A DNA stretch of 64,000 bases, from NCBI RefSeq assembly GCF_900115295.1, contig NZ_FOVZ01000004.1:434001-498000 (forward strand), in the 5' to 3' direction. Within the stretch, counting starts at the first letter, position 1. The number at the start of each line of letters is the position of its first letter. Shown in pieces: positions 33,236 to 42,454 of the stretch. The translations under genes and the position numbers were made by a program. A model generated the notes under the pieces. It was not told the DNA's origin, made no database searches, and saw nothing but the letters and a program-made list of their open reading frames with translations. The stretch is from Sphingomonas sp. OK281. GTDB lineage: Bacteria > Pseudomonadota > Alphaproteobacteria > Sphingomonadales > Sphingomonadaceae.

Positions 33236-34782
33236 AGAGCGTACTCCACGGCGTGACGGCGCAGCAGGTGGTACAGCGGCGAGAGGTCTTCGGCGCGATA
33301 AGCATCGAGCATGATGCCGTTGTCCTCTCCCATGCCGAAACGCGGCTCGGCACCGAGATCAATCCACGGAAGGAGATAGTGGTCGCGCACCGTCCTGTTG
33401 TCCGGCGCAAGGCGAACAATGACTGTGATGTCGGGCCGCAGACCAGCGTCGAGGCGGACCCGCCAGCGTAGCGATCCAGCGGCGGTCGTCCGGCATCGAG
33501 CGATAACGAGCGCGATCGTCACCTCGTGGTTGACGACGAGCAGATCGGTCGTTCCGTCGACCGAGACATGGGCGCCGACCGCTTCGATGCCCAAGACGGC
33601 GCTGGCGACCACCTCGGGGTGCATCAGGCGAAGCTGGCGATTGGTCTCGACGTAGCGGAAGTCGCGGTCGGGGGTGTAGCCTATCAGCTGGTATGCCCGC
33701 AGCAGACTGCCGAACCGATGTCTATAGGCAGCCGTTGATGGCATCGACTCGACCTCGTCGATGATCATGCCCGACAGGACGCCTTTGGCGGAGAGCAGGT
33801 CCGACAGCATGGTCAGGAGATCGGAATCCGAGAAGCGCCGGGCGCGCTCAGCGAGGATTTTCTGCGCGGCTTCGAACAGCCCAGGATCGACGATCGACTC
33901 GAACGCACCGATCCTCCGGATCCACATGTCCGGTGGGTTCACCACGCGCTGCTTCTTCAGTTTAAAGGAGACGCGGTTGTAGACGTTGTTCCCGATGTAC
34001 TTCTCGTTGCTCAGAATCTGCCTGACGACGGAGCGGGTCCATGACTTGCCCAGATCGGTGACGAAGCCTTCGCCGTTGAGGGCGGTCGCGATCTCGCGCT
34101 CCGACCTATGCTCGAGTACGAACCATCGATATATCCGGCGCACCGTTTCGATCTCGACGTCAGGTCCCGGTACGAGGATGACGCGGTCCGTCTGGAGGCT
34201 CTTCTGTTCGCCGGCTGCGAGGAGCGACTTTGGTTCGTTGCGCTCGTTCACGAGATGTCGACGCAGGCCGTATCCTGCGGGGCCGCCCTGCCGATAGCCC
34301 ATAGTGATTAGGCGGCACTGCCCCGCGAAGACCTTCGTGGATAGTTCACGGCTGTATTCGCCGGCCATCATCCGTTTGACGGTCTTGATTACGTTCGCCT
34401 GGAAGCTGCCGTCGTTGTCGAACTGCTCCGCGCAGTAGTGGACGTGTATGCCGCGTTCCCGGCAAATGAATTCGTAGTAGGCGCTCTCGTCCGCGTCTTG
34501 GAAGCGCCCCCAACGACTGATGTCGTAGACGAGGATCGCGTCGTAGTCGGCCTTGCCGCTCTGCACGTCGTCGATCAGACGTCTGAGCGCATCGCGTCCG
34601 GCTATGTTCAGTCCGCTACGACCTTCGTCCGCATAGGTGCGGACAATTTCGATGCCCCGCCTGGCGGCATATGCCGCGATCGCTTCGGCCTGGTTCTCGG
34701 TCGAGTACTTTTGAAGGTCGGTCGACATGCGCACGTACTGAGCGGCCCGCACCAGCTTCATGTCCGGAGGTTCTTCCCGCAC
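33232..34782 (-). CDS. Large serine recombinase
   Basis: The 516-residue protein begins with a resolvase domain (AAQYVRMSTDLQKYSTENQ, catalytic Ser in RMST; YDISRWGR) and continues with the Recombinase domain (YRQGGPAGYGLRRH, ERNEPKSLL) and a long C-terminal region without a clear zinc-ribbon motif. Such enzymes integrate and excise elements. GTG 34782 has aggaaaa upstream; ATG 34761 is an alternative. The two ParB-like genes follow with 4-nt overlaps. Confidence 0.92.
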   Translation of the reverse strand: MREEPPDMKLVRAAQYVRMSTDLQKYSTENQAEAIAAYAARRGIEIVRTYADEGRSGLNIAGRDALRRLIDDVQSGKADYDAILVYDISRWGRFQDADESAYYEFICRERGIHVHYCAEQFDNDGSFQANVIKTVKRMMAGEYSRELSTKVFAGQCRLITMGYRQGGPAGYGLRRHLVNERNEPKSLLAAGEQKSLQTDRVILVPGPDVEIETVRRIYRWFVLEHRSEREIATALNGEGFVTDLGKSWTRSVVRQILSNEKYIGNNVYNRVSFKLKKQRVVNPPDMWIRRIGAFESIVDPGLFEAAQKILAERARRFSDSDLLTMLSDLLSAKGVLSGMIIDEVESMPSTAAYRHRFGSLLRAYQLIGYTPDRDFRYVETNRQLRLMHPEVVASAVLGIEAVGAHVSVDGTTDLLVVNHEVTIALVIARCRTTAAGSLRWRVRLDAGLRPDITVIVRLAPDNRTVRDHYLLPWIDLGAEPRFGMGEDNGIMLDAYRAEDLSPLYHLLRRHAVEYAL

Positions 34783-34857
34783 CGCTTTTCCTGACGCTTG
34801 TCACGGGCGTGTCGCTCCCGTGTCCGACTGACGTCTTTCTATTCGCGGGAGGATGGA

Positions 34858-35244
34858 ATGTCGTTGTCGGATAAGGGCCGAAAACTTCGCGCGGGAGACG
34901 GAAACAAGTTTCCCATTGATCCGGCCGCAGACACGGTGGCGTCATTCGCCAGTGTCATCGCCGACGCGCTGCGTCGGGATTTCGGAACATCCCCGGCGAA
35001 GGTAAAGCATATCGCCCGTCTTACGGGAGCGAACGCGCGGACGGTGCAAAACTGGCTCTACGGGAGGAACGGTCCGAGCGGAGCGGGGCTGGTGGTGCTG
35101 ATGCGCCATTCGGATGCGGTCACGCAAGCCGTGCTTGAGCTTGCCGATCGGTACGAGGCGCAACACGCCGCGCAGTGCGGCAAGCTCCGCGGCGAACTGC
35201 GTTCTCTCATCACGAAGCTGCTCGAGCATCTCGGGCCGGAATGA
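34858..35244 (+). CDS. Small helix-turn-helix-like protein
   Basis: The 128-residue protein has a central segment AKVKHIARLTGANARTVQNW that looks like a helix-turn-helix, and a helical C-terminus. ATG 34858 follows a strong gggaggatgga site. It is divergent from the recombinase gene with 75 nt between starts, so it may control the recombinase operon. No named family is recognised. Confidence 0.7.
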   Translation: MSLSDKGRKLRAGDGNKFPIDPAADTVASFASVIADALRRDFGTSPAKVKHIARLTGANARTVQNWLYGRNGPSGAGLVVLMRHSDAVTQAVLELADRYEAQHAAQCGKLRGELRSLITKLLEHLGPE

Positions 35245-35512
35245 CGAGAATCGCACAACAAGCAGCGAAGTGATGTCCTTGCAATCGCATCTACCCAACC
35301 GGACGTACGTATGCACGGCTAGGCGGATCTGGTGGTCGATGGCGTCCGAGATTTATCATGGGGACCCAACGGGACGTGCCATTGCGAGCAGTTCCAGTTC
35401 GGCAGAACCCTACTCTAAGTTCACGTTAACGCCACAAGAAAGGCCACATTTTGTGGTCACTGTGAGAGTGATCAACTGGCATAAGGCGCTATCGAACGAT
35501 GGGAGACCAACC

Positions 35513-35839
35513 ATGACCAACCTCGCAATGACCATTCACGCCGCTCGCCGTGCGCAACAACGCGCCATCAGACGGCCCCAGATCGAGCAGCTGTTCCTTC
35601 TTTCGGATACGTCGAGCCGGGTCGATCGCCACCTTAGCGCACTGCGTCTGTCAAGAAGCGCGCTGCAGGAAGCCATTGCCGACGGCATGCCGCCCGCCGA
35701 GGCGGACCGGTTGGCAGGGCGCACGCTCGTACTCGCCGATGATGGCGCGATCGTCACCCTCGCCCATCTTCATGGTTCGAAGTCCCGCGCGTATCGCCGA
35801 CGTGATCGACGCGCCTACTGGAAGGGAGCCAAGGCATGA
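35513..35839 (+). CDS. Small protein starting the coupled island operon
   Basis: The 108-residue protein starts MTNLAMTIHAARRAQQRAIR, resembling small alphaproteobacterial proteins with an H-x-x-R-x-QQR-I start that have no assigned role. The middle is helical (DGMPPAEADRLAGRTLVL) and the end is very basic (SRAYRRRDRRAYWKGAKA). An ATGA overlap couples it to the next gene. The role is unknown. Confidence 0.65.
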   Translation: MTNLAMTIHAARRAQQRAIRRPQIEQLFLLSDTSSRVDRHLSALRLSRSALQEAIADGMPPAEADRLAGRTLVLADDGAIVTLAHLHGSKSRAYRRRDRRAYWKGAKA

Positions 35840-37164
35840 TCTTCGAAGACAACGTGGTGCCGTTTCCAGCCCCCGATCGGTCCACACGCCGGCTTAGCGG
35901 ACCAGCGGAGGCGGCACTGGTCCTCAGGCGCAGGTTCCGCGAGAACGGTCGCGCTCAACGCGAGACGTTCTGTCACCTTGCAAGGCACACCTTTCGATTG
36001 GTCGAAGAGCTGAAGGGGTTGTTCGGCGAGCGGTCGGGCAAGATGAACCGCGCGTTCGGGGACTTGCTGAAACAGAAACAGCGCTTCATCCTGGCTGAGC
36101 AGCAGGAGCCCGGCGTACTCTGCCAGAACCCGGGCAACTGGGAGCGCGTGCTGGATCGGTTGGCGGTGGAGCTTGGCCGAGATCCGGACCGAGCCTTCCT
36201 CGACGCGCTTAAGGGTACGACGCTCATGCCCGATCCGGAGGGCAACAGTTTCGGCCGAGAACGATGGCTTGGAAGCTTCGGCGAACTGATGCAAAGGCTC
36301 GTTCGCCGGCTCGCGGACTCGGCCGATTATCCTGCAATGGCGACCTACCTCGCCGACAGTGGCCTGCTCGTCGAGGACGGAAGCCTTCAGGTGTGCGAGA
36401 CGCAACACGATACCATCGGCGTGGAGGAGTACGGTCTCTATACGCCCTCGGCGCTCGCCGGAATGCCGCACGTGCATGGCCTCAACTTCAGGAGCCGTCT
36501 GGACCACCTGTACGAGGCGGCCGACGGCTCTCTCACCGAACTCGTGGAGGCGGCGGCTCTGGATCCCGCCTTGGCCATGGACGAGCCATCGGCGGTGCTT
36601 CGCGCCGGCACCCGAACCGTCCTTGCGTTCGTGATCGACGCGGCAACCAAGGCGCCGACCGTGGCATTTGCCGAGTGGGAGGTACTCGAACTGGTGTTCC
36701 AGTATCAGACCGACCGGGAGCGGGCATTTCCGATCTCCAAGACGTACGAGGAGATAGGATGCGCTGCCGGCCCGACCGGAATGCTGCCGCCGAACTCCGT
36801 CCGGTTCAACCTACTCGGATCGCCGGCCTTCAACGCGCTCGCGGCTTCGCAGATCGTATTTCCGGAGATCTGGCTTGACCGGCTGGACTTCCAGGTCTGG
36901 GATCCGGGGGGCTACGTTGACACCGTGGAGGAGTACCCCACCGAAGCTCCTTCGCGGACTGTAGCTGCAGTCGTGGAGCGCAACCTCACCTACGCGTCGC
37001 CGGACGATACCGATCGCAGGATCGATACGATGCTTCTGGCGCAATTGGACGGACTGCGCGCGCTGGTCGACGCGCACCGTACCTCGACCGTTCCGCCGGC
37101 ACGTCTCGCGAGGCAGGCTTTACTTGCCGAATGGGAGGCGGCCGCAACCCGCGAAGATCGATGA
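35836..37164 (+). CDS. Unrecognised 442-residue protein of the coupled operon
   Basis: The protein is soluble, with a helical first half containing a KQKQRFILAEQQEPGVL segment and a mixed second half (SPAFNALAASQIVFPEIWLD, RLDFQVWDPGGYVD). I see no nuclease, ATPase, nucleotidyltransferase or membrane motif. It overlaps its neighbours by 4 nt on both sides, which indicates balanced production of the three proteins and a shared job. Function is unknown. Confidence 0.65.
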   Translation: MIFEDNVVPFPAPDRSTRRLSGPAEAALVLRRRFRENGRAQRETFCHLARHTFRLVEELKGLFGERSGKMNRAFGDLLKQKQRFILAEQQEPGVLCQNPGNWERVLDRLAVELGRDPDRAFLDALKGTTLMPDPEGNSFGRERWLGSFGELMQRLVRRLADSADYPAMATYLADSGLLVEDGSLQVCETQHDTIGVEEYGLYTPSALAGMPHVHGLNFRSRLDHLYEAADGSLTELVEAAALDPALAMDEPSAVLRAGTRTVLAFVIDAATKAPTVAFAEWEVLELVFQYQTDRERAFPISKTYEEIGCAAGPTGMLPPNSVRFNLLGSPAFNALAASQIVFPEIWLDRLDFQVWDPGGYVDTVEEYPTEAPSRTVAAVVERNLTYASPDDTDRRIDTMLLAQLDGLRALVDAHRTSTVPPARLARQALLAEWEAAATREDR

Positions 37165-37985
37165 GCGGGCGCGAAGACCCGAACGCGGCCCCGCAGGCCG
37201 CCTCAGAACTCCAGGAGACAAACACGATGCTGCCCGACATAACTACCGGTTCGGAAACCGAGCTGATGAAGGAACTCGACAGGGAATACCGGGACCGGTC
37301 CGGTCTGACCGAACGTCGCCACTACAGCATCTTCTATAGTCGGATCCCGCCATCGCCGCTGATGATTCTGGGCATCAACCCGGGCGGCAACCCGGCGACG
37401 TGGACCATGCCGGCTGGCGCGGACGAGTTCTGCTCGGCCTGGCAGCACGACTACGTCGACGAACGCTACCCAATCCAGGCCGTCATGCAGCCGCTGCTCC
37501 GGAAGGTCCTTGGGATCGACGACGCGTCGCTTCGGCGTATCCCAAAGACGAACATGGTCTTTCGCCGTTCGCAAGGCGTCAGCAAGTTCCAGGAGCAGCA
37601 GTCGGGCATGACGATGGATACCGCTTTGAAGGAAGCTGCACCGACGTTGGAGAAGATCGTTCGCCGCGTGTCGCCGAAGGCGATTATCTTCGAAGGGCTG
37701 GATGCGCTCGCGATGTTCAACCGGACCTTCGGCACTGGCGCATTGGGCTCTTCGCTGGTCGAACCCGTCACCACCCCGAACGGTCGACACCGGGCCCTCA
37801 TCTACTCGGTCCACGAGCTGCGCACCTCGATCCTTCCAGATCCTATCGTAGCGTGCGCGCTTGCACACCCTTCAAAGTACGCACGGCGTGCTGAGTTCCA
37901 GACTGCCGAGACGGACATGATCGACCGGCTGGCTTCGGTCGGTGCGATCCTGCGGGCGATGGGTCCTTCCGCGGGGGCGACGTAG
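37161..37985 (+). CDS. Uracil-DNA-glycosylase-superfamily-like protein
   Basis: The 274-residue protein contains PLMILGINPGGNP (residues 66-78), close to motif 1 of the UDG superfamily (G-x-N-P-G), then IPKTNMVFRRSQG, SPKAIIFEGLDALAMF and ALAHPSKYARR, which could be motif 2 with its histidine. The usual catalytic Asp or Asn cannot be assigned with certainty. It is the third gene of the coupled operon. A DNA-base or nucleotide role is inferred only from the fold-like motifs. Confidence 0.6.
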   Translation: MSGREDPNAAPQAASELQETNTMLPDITTGSETELMKELDREYRDRSGLTERRHYSIFYSRIPPSPLMILGINPGGNPATWTMPAGADEFCSAWQHDYVDERYPIQAVMQPLLRKVLGIDDASLRRIPKTNMVFRRSQGVSKFQEQQSGMTMDTALKEAAPTLEKIVRRVSPKAIIFEGLDALAMFNRTFGTGALGSSLVEPVTTPNGRHRALIYSVHELRTSILPDPIVACALAHPSKYARRAEFQTAETDMIDRLASVGAILRAMGPSAGAT

Positions 37986-38355
37986 ACGCAACCTATTGGC
38001 CCGCGTTTCAACCAAGGTAAGAACGGATCGGCCAAGGCCTTGCTAAAACGCTCGAACGACCCCGTCTTGTTCGAACTTTCAAGGCGGCCGTCCGTCCTCG
38101 CTCAACAAGTCGCACCCGGCGCAATGTGACAATCACCATTTGGTGGACGACTAAAATGCCTTTCTCCATGCTCATCGATCGCGACATGGCTGCTTTGACG
38201 TGTAAACATGTCGCTCTCCAGCATCCCGATCGGTTCGACAGCAATGTGCTCGATGCGGCATCTGACCGGTTGCAGTTGGCTGGAATTGAGCTCTCTAGAT
38301 GATGCTGATCGGCGGGCCCGACATTGAGGAATCGCGGCAGTGTTTCTTGCGCCGC
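37986..38355. other. Intergenic region before the dcm stop
   Basis: The 370 nt between the UDG-like gene and the dcm stop (dcm reads toward this region) contain no convincing coding frame. It is relatively AT-rich for the window and contains the TGGTGGACGA and CATGTCGCTC tracts but no repeat or RNA that I recognise. Confidence 0.4.
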
Positions 38356-39867
38356 CTATGACAAAACGCGGTGCACCACTCTGGCGATCTGATACGCAAG
38401 GAAGGGCGGCACCGCGTTGCCGACCTGAGTGTATTGCTGGGTGCGGCTCCCCTCGAACAGGTAGTTGTCCGGGAACGTCTGCAGTCGGGCGGCCTCCCGC
38501 ACTGTGAGGCTTCGACACTGCAGCGGATCGGGGTGAATGAAATAATGTCCGTCCTTCGCGATGTGGCTGGTGACCGTCGTCGATGGCTGGTCCCAGCACT
38601 GGACCCGGAAGCGATCATTGAACTTGCCCGAAGTCCAGTTCAGATGTGCGGGGGCGAGGTCTGCCGGAAATTCAGACGCCTTCGGTGAGCGGCCGTTCAG
38701 TTCGGCGAACGTTGCGGCAAATGCGTAGCGTGCGAGATCGCTCCCCATGTGCCCGCGGGCCTCATGATTGGGCAGGTATTTCAGCTCGGGATCGAGCAAC
38801 CAGTCGGCCAGTTCGTCATTGGCGACGCCCGCCGGTTCTGCTGAGCAGGACGGGAGTATGTCGTTGAGGCCGACCATCCATTTTGCATGGGCGATCAGCC
38901 GCATGGCTATCTCGTCAAACTGCTCGTCTTCCTCTTCGAAGGCCGCCCGGGCAGAAATTTCAAATGCTTCGATCACGGCGTCGCGCCAGGCGGGTCCGCT
39001 ATCCTCGGCCTTGCTCAGTCGGCTTCTCAGCGCCGGCATGTCACCCAGAACATCCCGAACAACTGCCGAAGCGTCACAAGGCTGAAGGTGGTCTTCCGGA
39101 GACTGAAGCACCGGCAGTCGCGACGCGAAGTCGTGTCGCACACCGAAAAGGATGACCCGGTGCCGGCGTTGAGGCACCCCGTGATCCTCGCTTCTCAGGA
39201 TGTAGGCCGCTCCGCCACGAGCAATGCCGATCGTCAGTGCCTGGATCGAATAGCTTTCCCTGAAGCCGCCGGCTTCCATCAGATCGGCGGTCACCTTGGC
39301 AAAGATATTCTCGCCGTCGATGCTCGCGGACAGGAACCCCTTCACGTTCTCCATGATGAACGCGACGGGCTTCAGCCTTGCGAGGATGCGGATGTATTCG
39401 CGGTACAGGAAATGCCGATGGTCTTCGCTCGCGACATAATCCGCGTTGCCACGGTTTCGCGCTCGGCCGACCAGTGAATAAGCCTGGCAGGGCGGACCGC
39501 CGACCAGAATGCAACGATCGCTGGCTTCCGCAGCGATCCGGTCGATCAGCGGATCGATCTGTGCCGCGGCTTCCGGTGTTCCGAGTTCGAGCTGCAGCGT
39601 CTCGGCACAGGCAGCGCTCCATTCTGCCGGGTGGTTGCTCACCAGCTGTTCGCGAGTCACGTTGCCGCGAACGTGTTCGTAATAATCTGCTGGCGGTCGA
39701 TCAAACTGCCGGAAAAAGCTTCGCATCCTGAGCGTCGAGAATGCCGAGTACTCCTTTTCAACCGACAGTGCGATGTCAAACGCGCGTTCCCCGTTCGCGT
39801 CGCGGACTGCCGCGAATCCCTCGGCAAGCCCCCCGGGCCCGGCAAACAGATCAACTACCTTGAACAT
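38356..39867 (-). CDS. dcm: DNA (cytosine-5) methyltransferase
   Basis: The 503-residue enzyme has all C5 motifs: I DLFAGPGGLAEGF (residues 6-18), IV GGPPCQAYSL (catalytic Cys127), VI ENVKG, VIII VPQRRHR, IX REAARLQTFPD and X GNAVPP. The frame runs upstream but MFKVVDL at 39867 is the natural start. It modifies cytosine at an unknown site, probably protecting the host from its own defence system. Divergent from vsr; 68 nt between starts. Confidence 0.95.
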   Translation of the reverse strand: MFKVVDLFAGPGGLAEGFAAVRDANGERAFDIALSVEKEYSAFSTLRMRSFFRQFDRPPADYYEHVRGNVTREQLVSNHPAEWSAACAETLQLELGTPEAAAQIDPLIDRIAAEASDRCILVGGPPCQAYSLVGRARNRGNADYVASEDHRHFLYREYIRILARLKPVAFIMENVKGFLSASIDGENIFAKVTADLMEAGGFRESYSIQALTIGIARGGAAYILRSEDHGVPQRRHRVILFGVRHDFASRLPVLQSPEDHLQPCDASAVVRDVLGDMPALRSRLSKAEDSGPAWRDAVIEAFEISARAAFEEEDEQFDEIAMRLIAHAKWMVGLNDILPSCSAEPAGVANDELADWLLDPELKYLPNHEARGHMGSDLARYAFAATFAELNGRSPKASEFPADLAPAHLNWTSGKFNDRFRVQCWDQPSTTVTSHIAKDGHYFIHPDPLQCRSLTVREAARLQTFPDNYLFEGSRTQQYTQVGNAVPPFLAYQIARVVHRVLS

Positions 39868-39935
39868 CAAATTTGTCGGATCCAGATCATGCGACCGGGC
39901 ATTACCAATTGTGAGGGGTTCAGCCAGGGAAAAAC

Positions 39936-40385
39936 ATGGTCGACGTCGTAGACAGTGGCACGCGCTCGAGGATGATGTCCGGCATCCGGTCAACCAACAC
40001 GAAACCCGAGCTGCGATTACGCCGGGCGCTCCATGCGAAAGGCTTCCGGTTCAAGCTTCATGATCGTTCGCTTCCCGGCAGTCCCGACATCGTTCTTCCG
40101 CGCTGGAGGGCCGTTATCGAGGTGCGAGGTTGCTTCTGGCATCGGCACGAGAGATGCCGGTTCACAACGATGCCTGAGACAAGGCCTGAGTTCTGGGCGG
40201 CCAAGTTCGGCTCGAACGTCGAGCGGGATCAACGGAACGAAAAGCTGCTCCGCGAAGCTGGTTGGCGTGTGGCAATTGTTTGGGAGTGCGCGCTTCGAGC
40301 AAAAAATATCGATGAACTGATTTCCGAGATGGTTGCCTGGCTGAAATCTGACTTTCAGGCGATCGAGTTCCCTACGCCGGGCTAG
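39936..40385 (+). CDS. vsr: Very short patch repair endonuclease
   Basis: Vsr nicks DNA at T:G mismatches arising from deaminated 5-methylcytosine. The 149-residue protein has the full family pattern: TRSRMMSGIRSTNTKPE, PGSPDIVLP (Asp51), EVRGCFWHRH (Glu62, His69) and WRVAIVWECAL. It lies beside dcm, as usual. Its stop overlaps the stop of the AIPR gene on the other strand within CTAG. Confidence 0.95.
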   Translation: MVDVVDSGTRSRMMSGIRSTNTKPELRLRRALHAKGFRFKLHDRSLPGSPDIVLPRWRAVIEVRGCFWHRHERCRFTTMPETRPEFWAAKFGSNVERDQRNEKLLREAGWRVAIVWECALRAKNIDELISEMVAWLKSDFQAIEFPTPG

Positions 40386-42454
40386 GCGTCGGGGTCAGAT
40401 GCGAGGGGTCCACCATCTTCTCTCGCAATCAGCAATATTTCGAGGCCGCGTTTCGCCTGCTTGGACGATGGGGATTTGGACCAATCACGCGCGGCATAAG
40501 TGCCCAGGGTCCCCGCAATGCCGGTTTGCCAGTCCTTGAGCCGGCCGGTCTCGGACCCCCATTTGCTTATCCTGATCCACTCTTCAGCAGTGATTTTCTG
40601 GCAATGGTGGATTGCGTCCAGCTCGGCTGGAGTAAGATTGGAAACGTCGCTTGTGGCCGCGGACGAAGATGAAGCGCCGTCAATTTCCGGCGGGAGTTCA
40701 TCCGAAAGCGACAAATCGACAGCACGTAGTGCTTTCCAGCAGGCGTCCTTTTTGCACCACTCGGTGACGTTTCGCCCGCCCGATGACTGCACGATGGCAT
40801 CACGAACTCCGTAGGCCCAGCTCCGAAGGAGTGCGACGAGCTCGCTCGAAAGCCCCTGCTCATTCCAGATGCGTTCCAGATTGATCTGCCTGCCGGTGCG
40901 ATGGGAAAGATAAGCCACTAGGTATGTCGCTACTTGGGCTCGATAAGCTGGAAAATCCTCTTGGCGCGTTATTGCGAGTGCCGATCGATACAGAATCCCC
41001 TTGGCGATCGCACGTCGATAGTCGCCGTCGTCGGGTAACCAGTCCTTTGAATGGGTTTCCGATAGATCCTGCATGAAGGATGCGAAGCATTTCTGACCGC
41101 CCAGACTGACCTTGTCGGGCCGCTGCTCCCATGAAAGTAGAAACTTGGCGAGCTCAACCTTGTCAAACTTGCGCTGGCGAGGCGTTCGCTCATTGAACCG
41201 TCGGAGCTGCGCGGGTGTCTTGGCGGTACGGATCTTCTCGACCTCATACTCGCCGCGCGTCCGTTCATAGAACCAGCGACCCTGCTCACCTGGACACCAT
41301 ATCTGTCCGGAAAGTTGCCCCATGCGAACATGGTAGGGATCATTGGCCGAGAAATCGGCCATCTGAATGTTGTTCTGCGAATTGGCGTAAAGAGAAATCG
41401 CCGGCACCATCTCCTCAATCCTGCCTTCGCTGATCAGTGAGATCTTGGCCGGCACATACACCGACGACAGATCGACCTTGTCGTCGCGCCTAGCTCTGTG
41501 AATTGAAGCGGTCGTCTGTCCTCCGTTTACTATCTGTAACCCGCGAACTGACGTGATATGTCGGGATCCAGCGGCCTGATCATGCCGAACGTGGATCTCG
41601 TCAACCGTTGCCACGATGCCATTGTTGTATGCGAGAAAACGATCGGGCTGTTTGCGCAGCGTATCGCGGATCCCCCGATTTATTTTCCCCCGCGCTTGAA
41701 GAAAGGATCGAACGTTTCGTTCGAGCAAGCGTGGACCATAAAGGTCGTAGAGCTGATACAGCATCTCTCCGGGGATGAGTGCCAGGTAGGCGTCGTAGTC
41801 ACCGGAGATTTCCGGCGCATGCAGGCAGGGCAGGCCCCCGGCGGCGTGCTGCGTGAAGTCTATGACTACTTCGTCACGTGGCAAGCCGGCCTGAACAAGC
41901 CGGTAAAGGCGTTCGATGTCGATAATCTCGTATACCAGATCCTTGCCGTTCAGGTCCTCGGCATCAATGGACGAAAGAGAGCATGCTTGATCTGTGATCA
42001 CGAAAACCCGAAACTTGCTTGCTTTGGGGGCAACATCACCAAAGCGTTCGACCATACCGTAATCCCGACCCGAGGGGTCGAGATTCGACAGGAGTTCAGT
42101 CGAGACCTTTTCACAGAAGGTTTTGGCCTGTCTCGCGGCACGTCGAAGATCATCCGGCGGAAGCATGCCGGAAACATCTCCGCCATCGAAACATGCAATG
42201 AAGACATCAACAACAGCCTCGTCGTCATCCACCGCATAACCGTTGGCGCGAGCATTTCTATTACCGAAGCTGCGTTCAAAGTGACAGACTTCGGAATTCT
42301 CGGTGAGCCCGACGTCTTCAAGCCATTCAAGGCAGATTGCCGTGAACACGTTTTCGGAAAACTCGGGCAGCTCTGCCGAGCCACCGCGGTTCTCCCTAAT
42401 TTCCGCTAGAAGACCCTCGCGGAAGGCTCCGAGTTCTCGATCAGGCGGCGCCAT
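40382..42454 (-). CDS. AIPR-family protein (abortive phage infection)
   Basis: The AIPR (PF10592) core is at residues 239-320: YGPRLLERNVRSFLQARGKI, then FLAYNNGIVATVDEI and GLQIVNGGQTTASI. The protein has 690 residues, normal for MZA-type AIPR proteins. ATG 42454 has a ggagaag site; the frame runs 9 residues further up. It overlaps the PD-(D/E)XK gene end. The family includes phage-abortive-infection proteins and DNA or RNA-binding effectors, but its enzymatic role is not settled. Confidence 0.92.
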   Translation of the reverse strand: MAPPDRELGAFREGLLAEIRENRGGSAELPEFSENVFTAICLEWLEDVGLTENSEVCHFERSFGNRNARANGYAVDDDEAVVDVFIACFDGGDVSGMLPPDDLRRAARQAKTFCEKVSTELLSNLDPSGRDYGMVERFGDVAPKASKFRVFVITDQACSLSSIDAEDLNGKDLVYEIIDIERLYRLVQAGLPRDEVVIDFTQHAAGGLPCLHAPEISGDYDAYLALIPGEMLYQLYDLYGPRLLERNVRSFLQARGKINRGIRDTLRKQPDRFLAYNNGIVATVDEIHVRHDQAAGSRHITSVRGLQIVNGGQTTASIHRARRDDKVDLSSVYVPAKISLISEGRIEEMVPAISLYANSQNNIQMADFSANDPYHVRMGQLSGQIWCPGEQGRWFYERTRGEYEVEKIRTAKTPAQLRRFNERTPRQRKFDKVELAKFLLSWEQRPDKVSLGGQKCFASFMQDLSETHSKDWLPDDGDYRRAIAKGILYRSALAITRQEDFPAYRAQVATYLVAYLSHRTGRQINLERIWNEQGLSSELVALLRSWAYGVRDAIVQSSGGRNVTEWCKKDACWKALRAVDLSLSDELPPEIDGASSSSAATSDVSNLTPAELDAIHHCQKITAEEWIRISKWGSETGRLKDWQTGIAGTLGTYAARDWSKSPSSKQAKRGLEILLIAREDGGPLASDPDA

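Noticed and set aside
41558..42409. Plus-strand frame of 283 codons antisense to the AIPR gene
   Set aside because: It has no recognisable domain or ribosome-binding site, and the AIPR motifs are on the minus strand.
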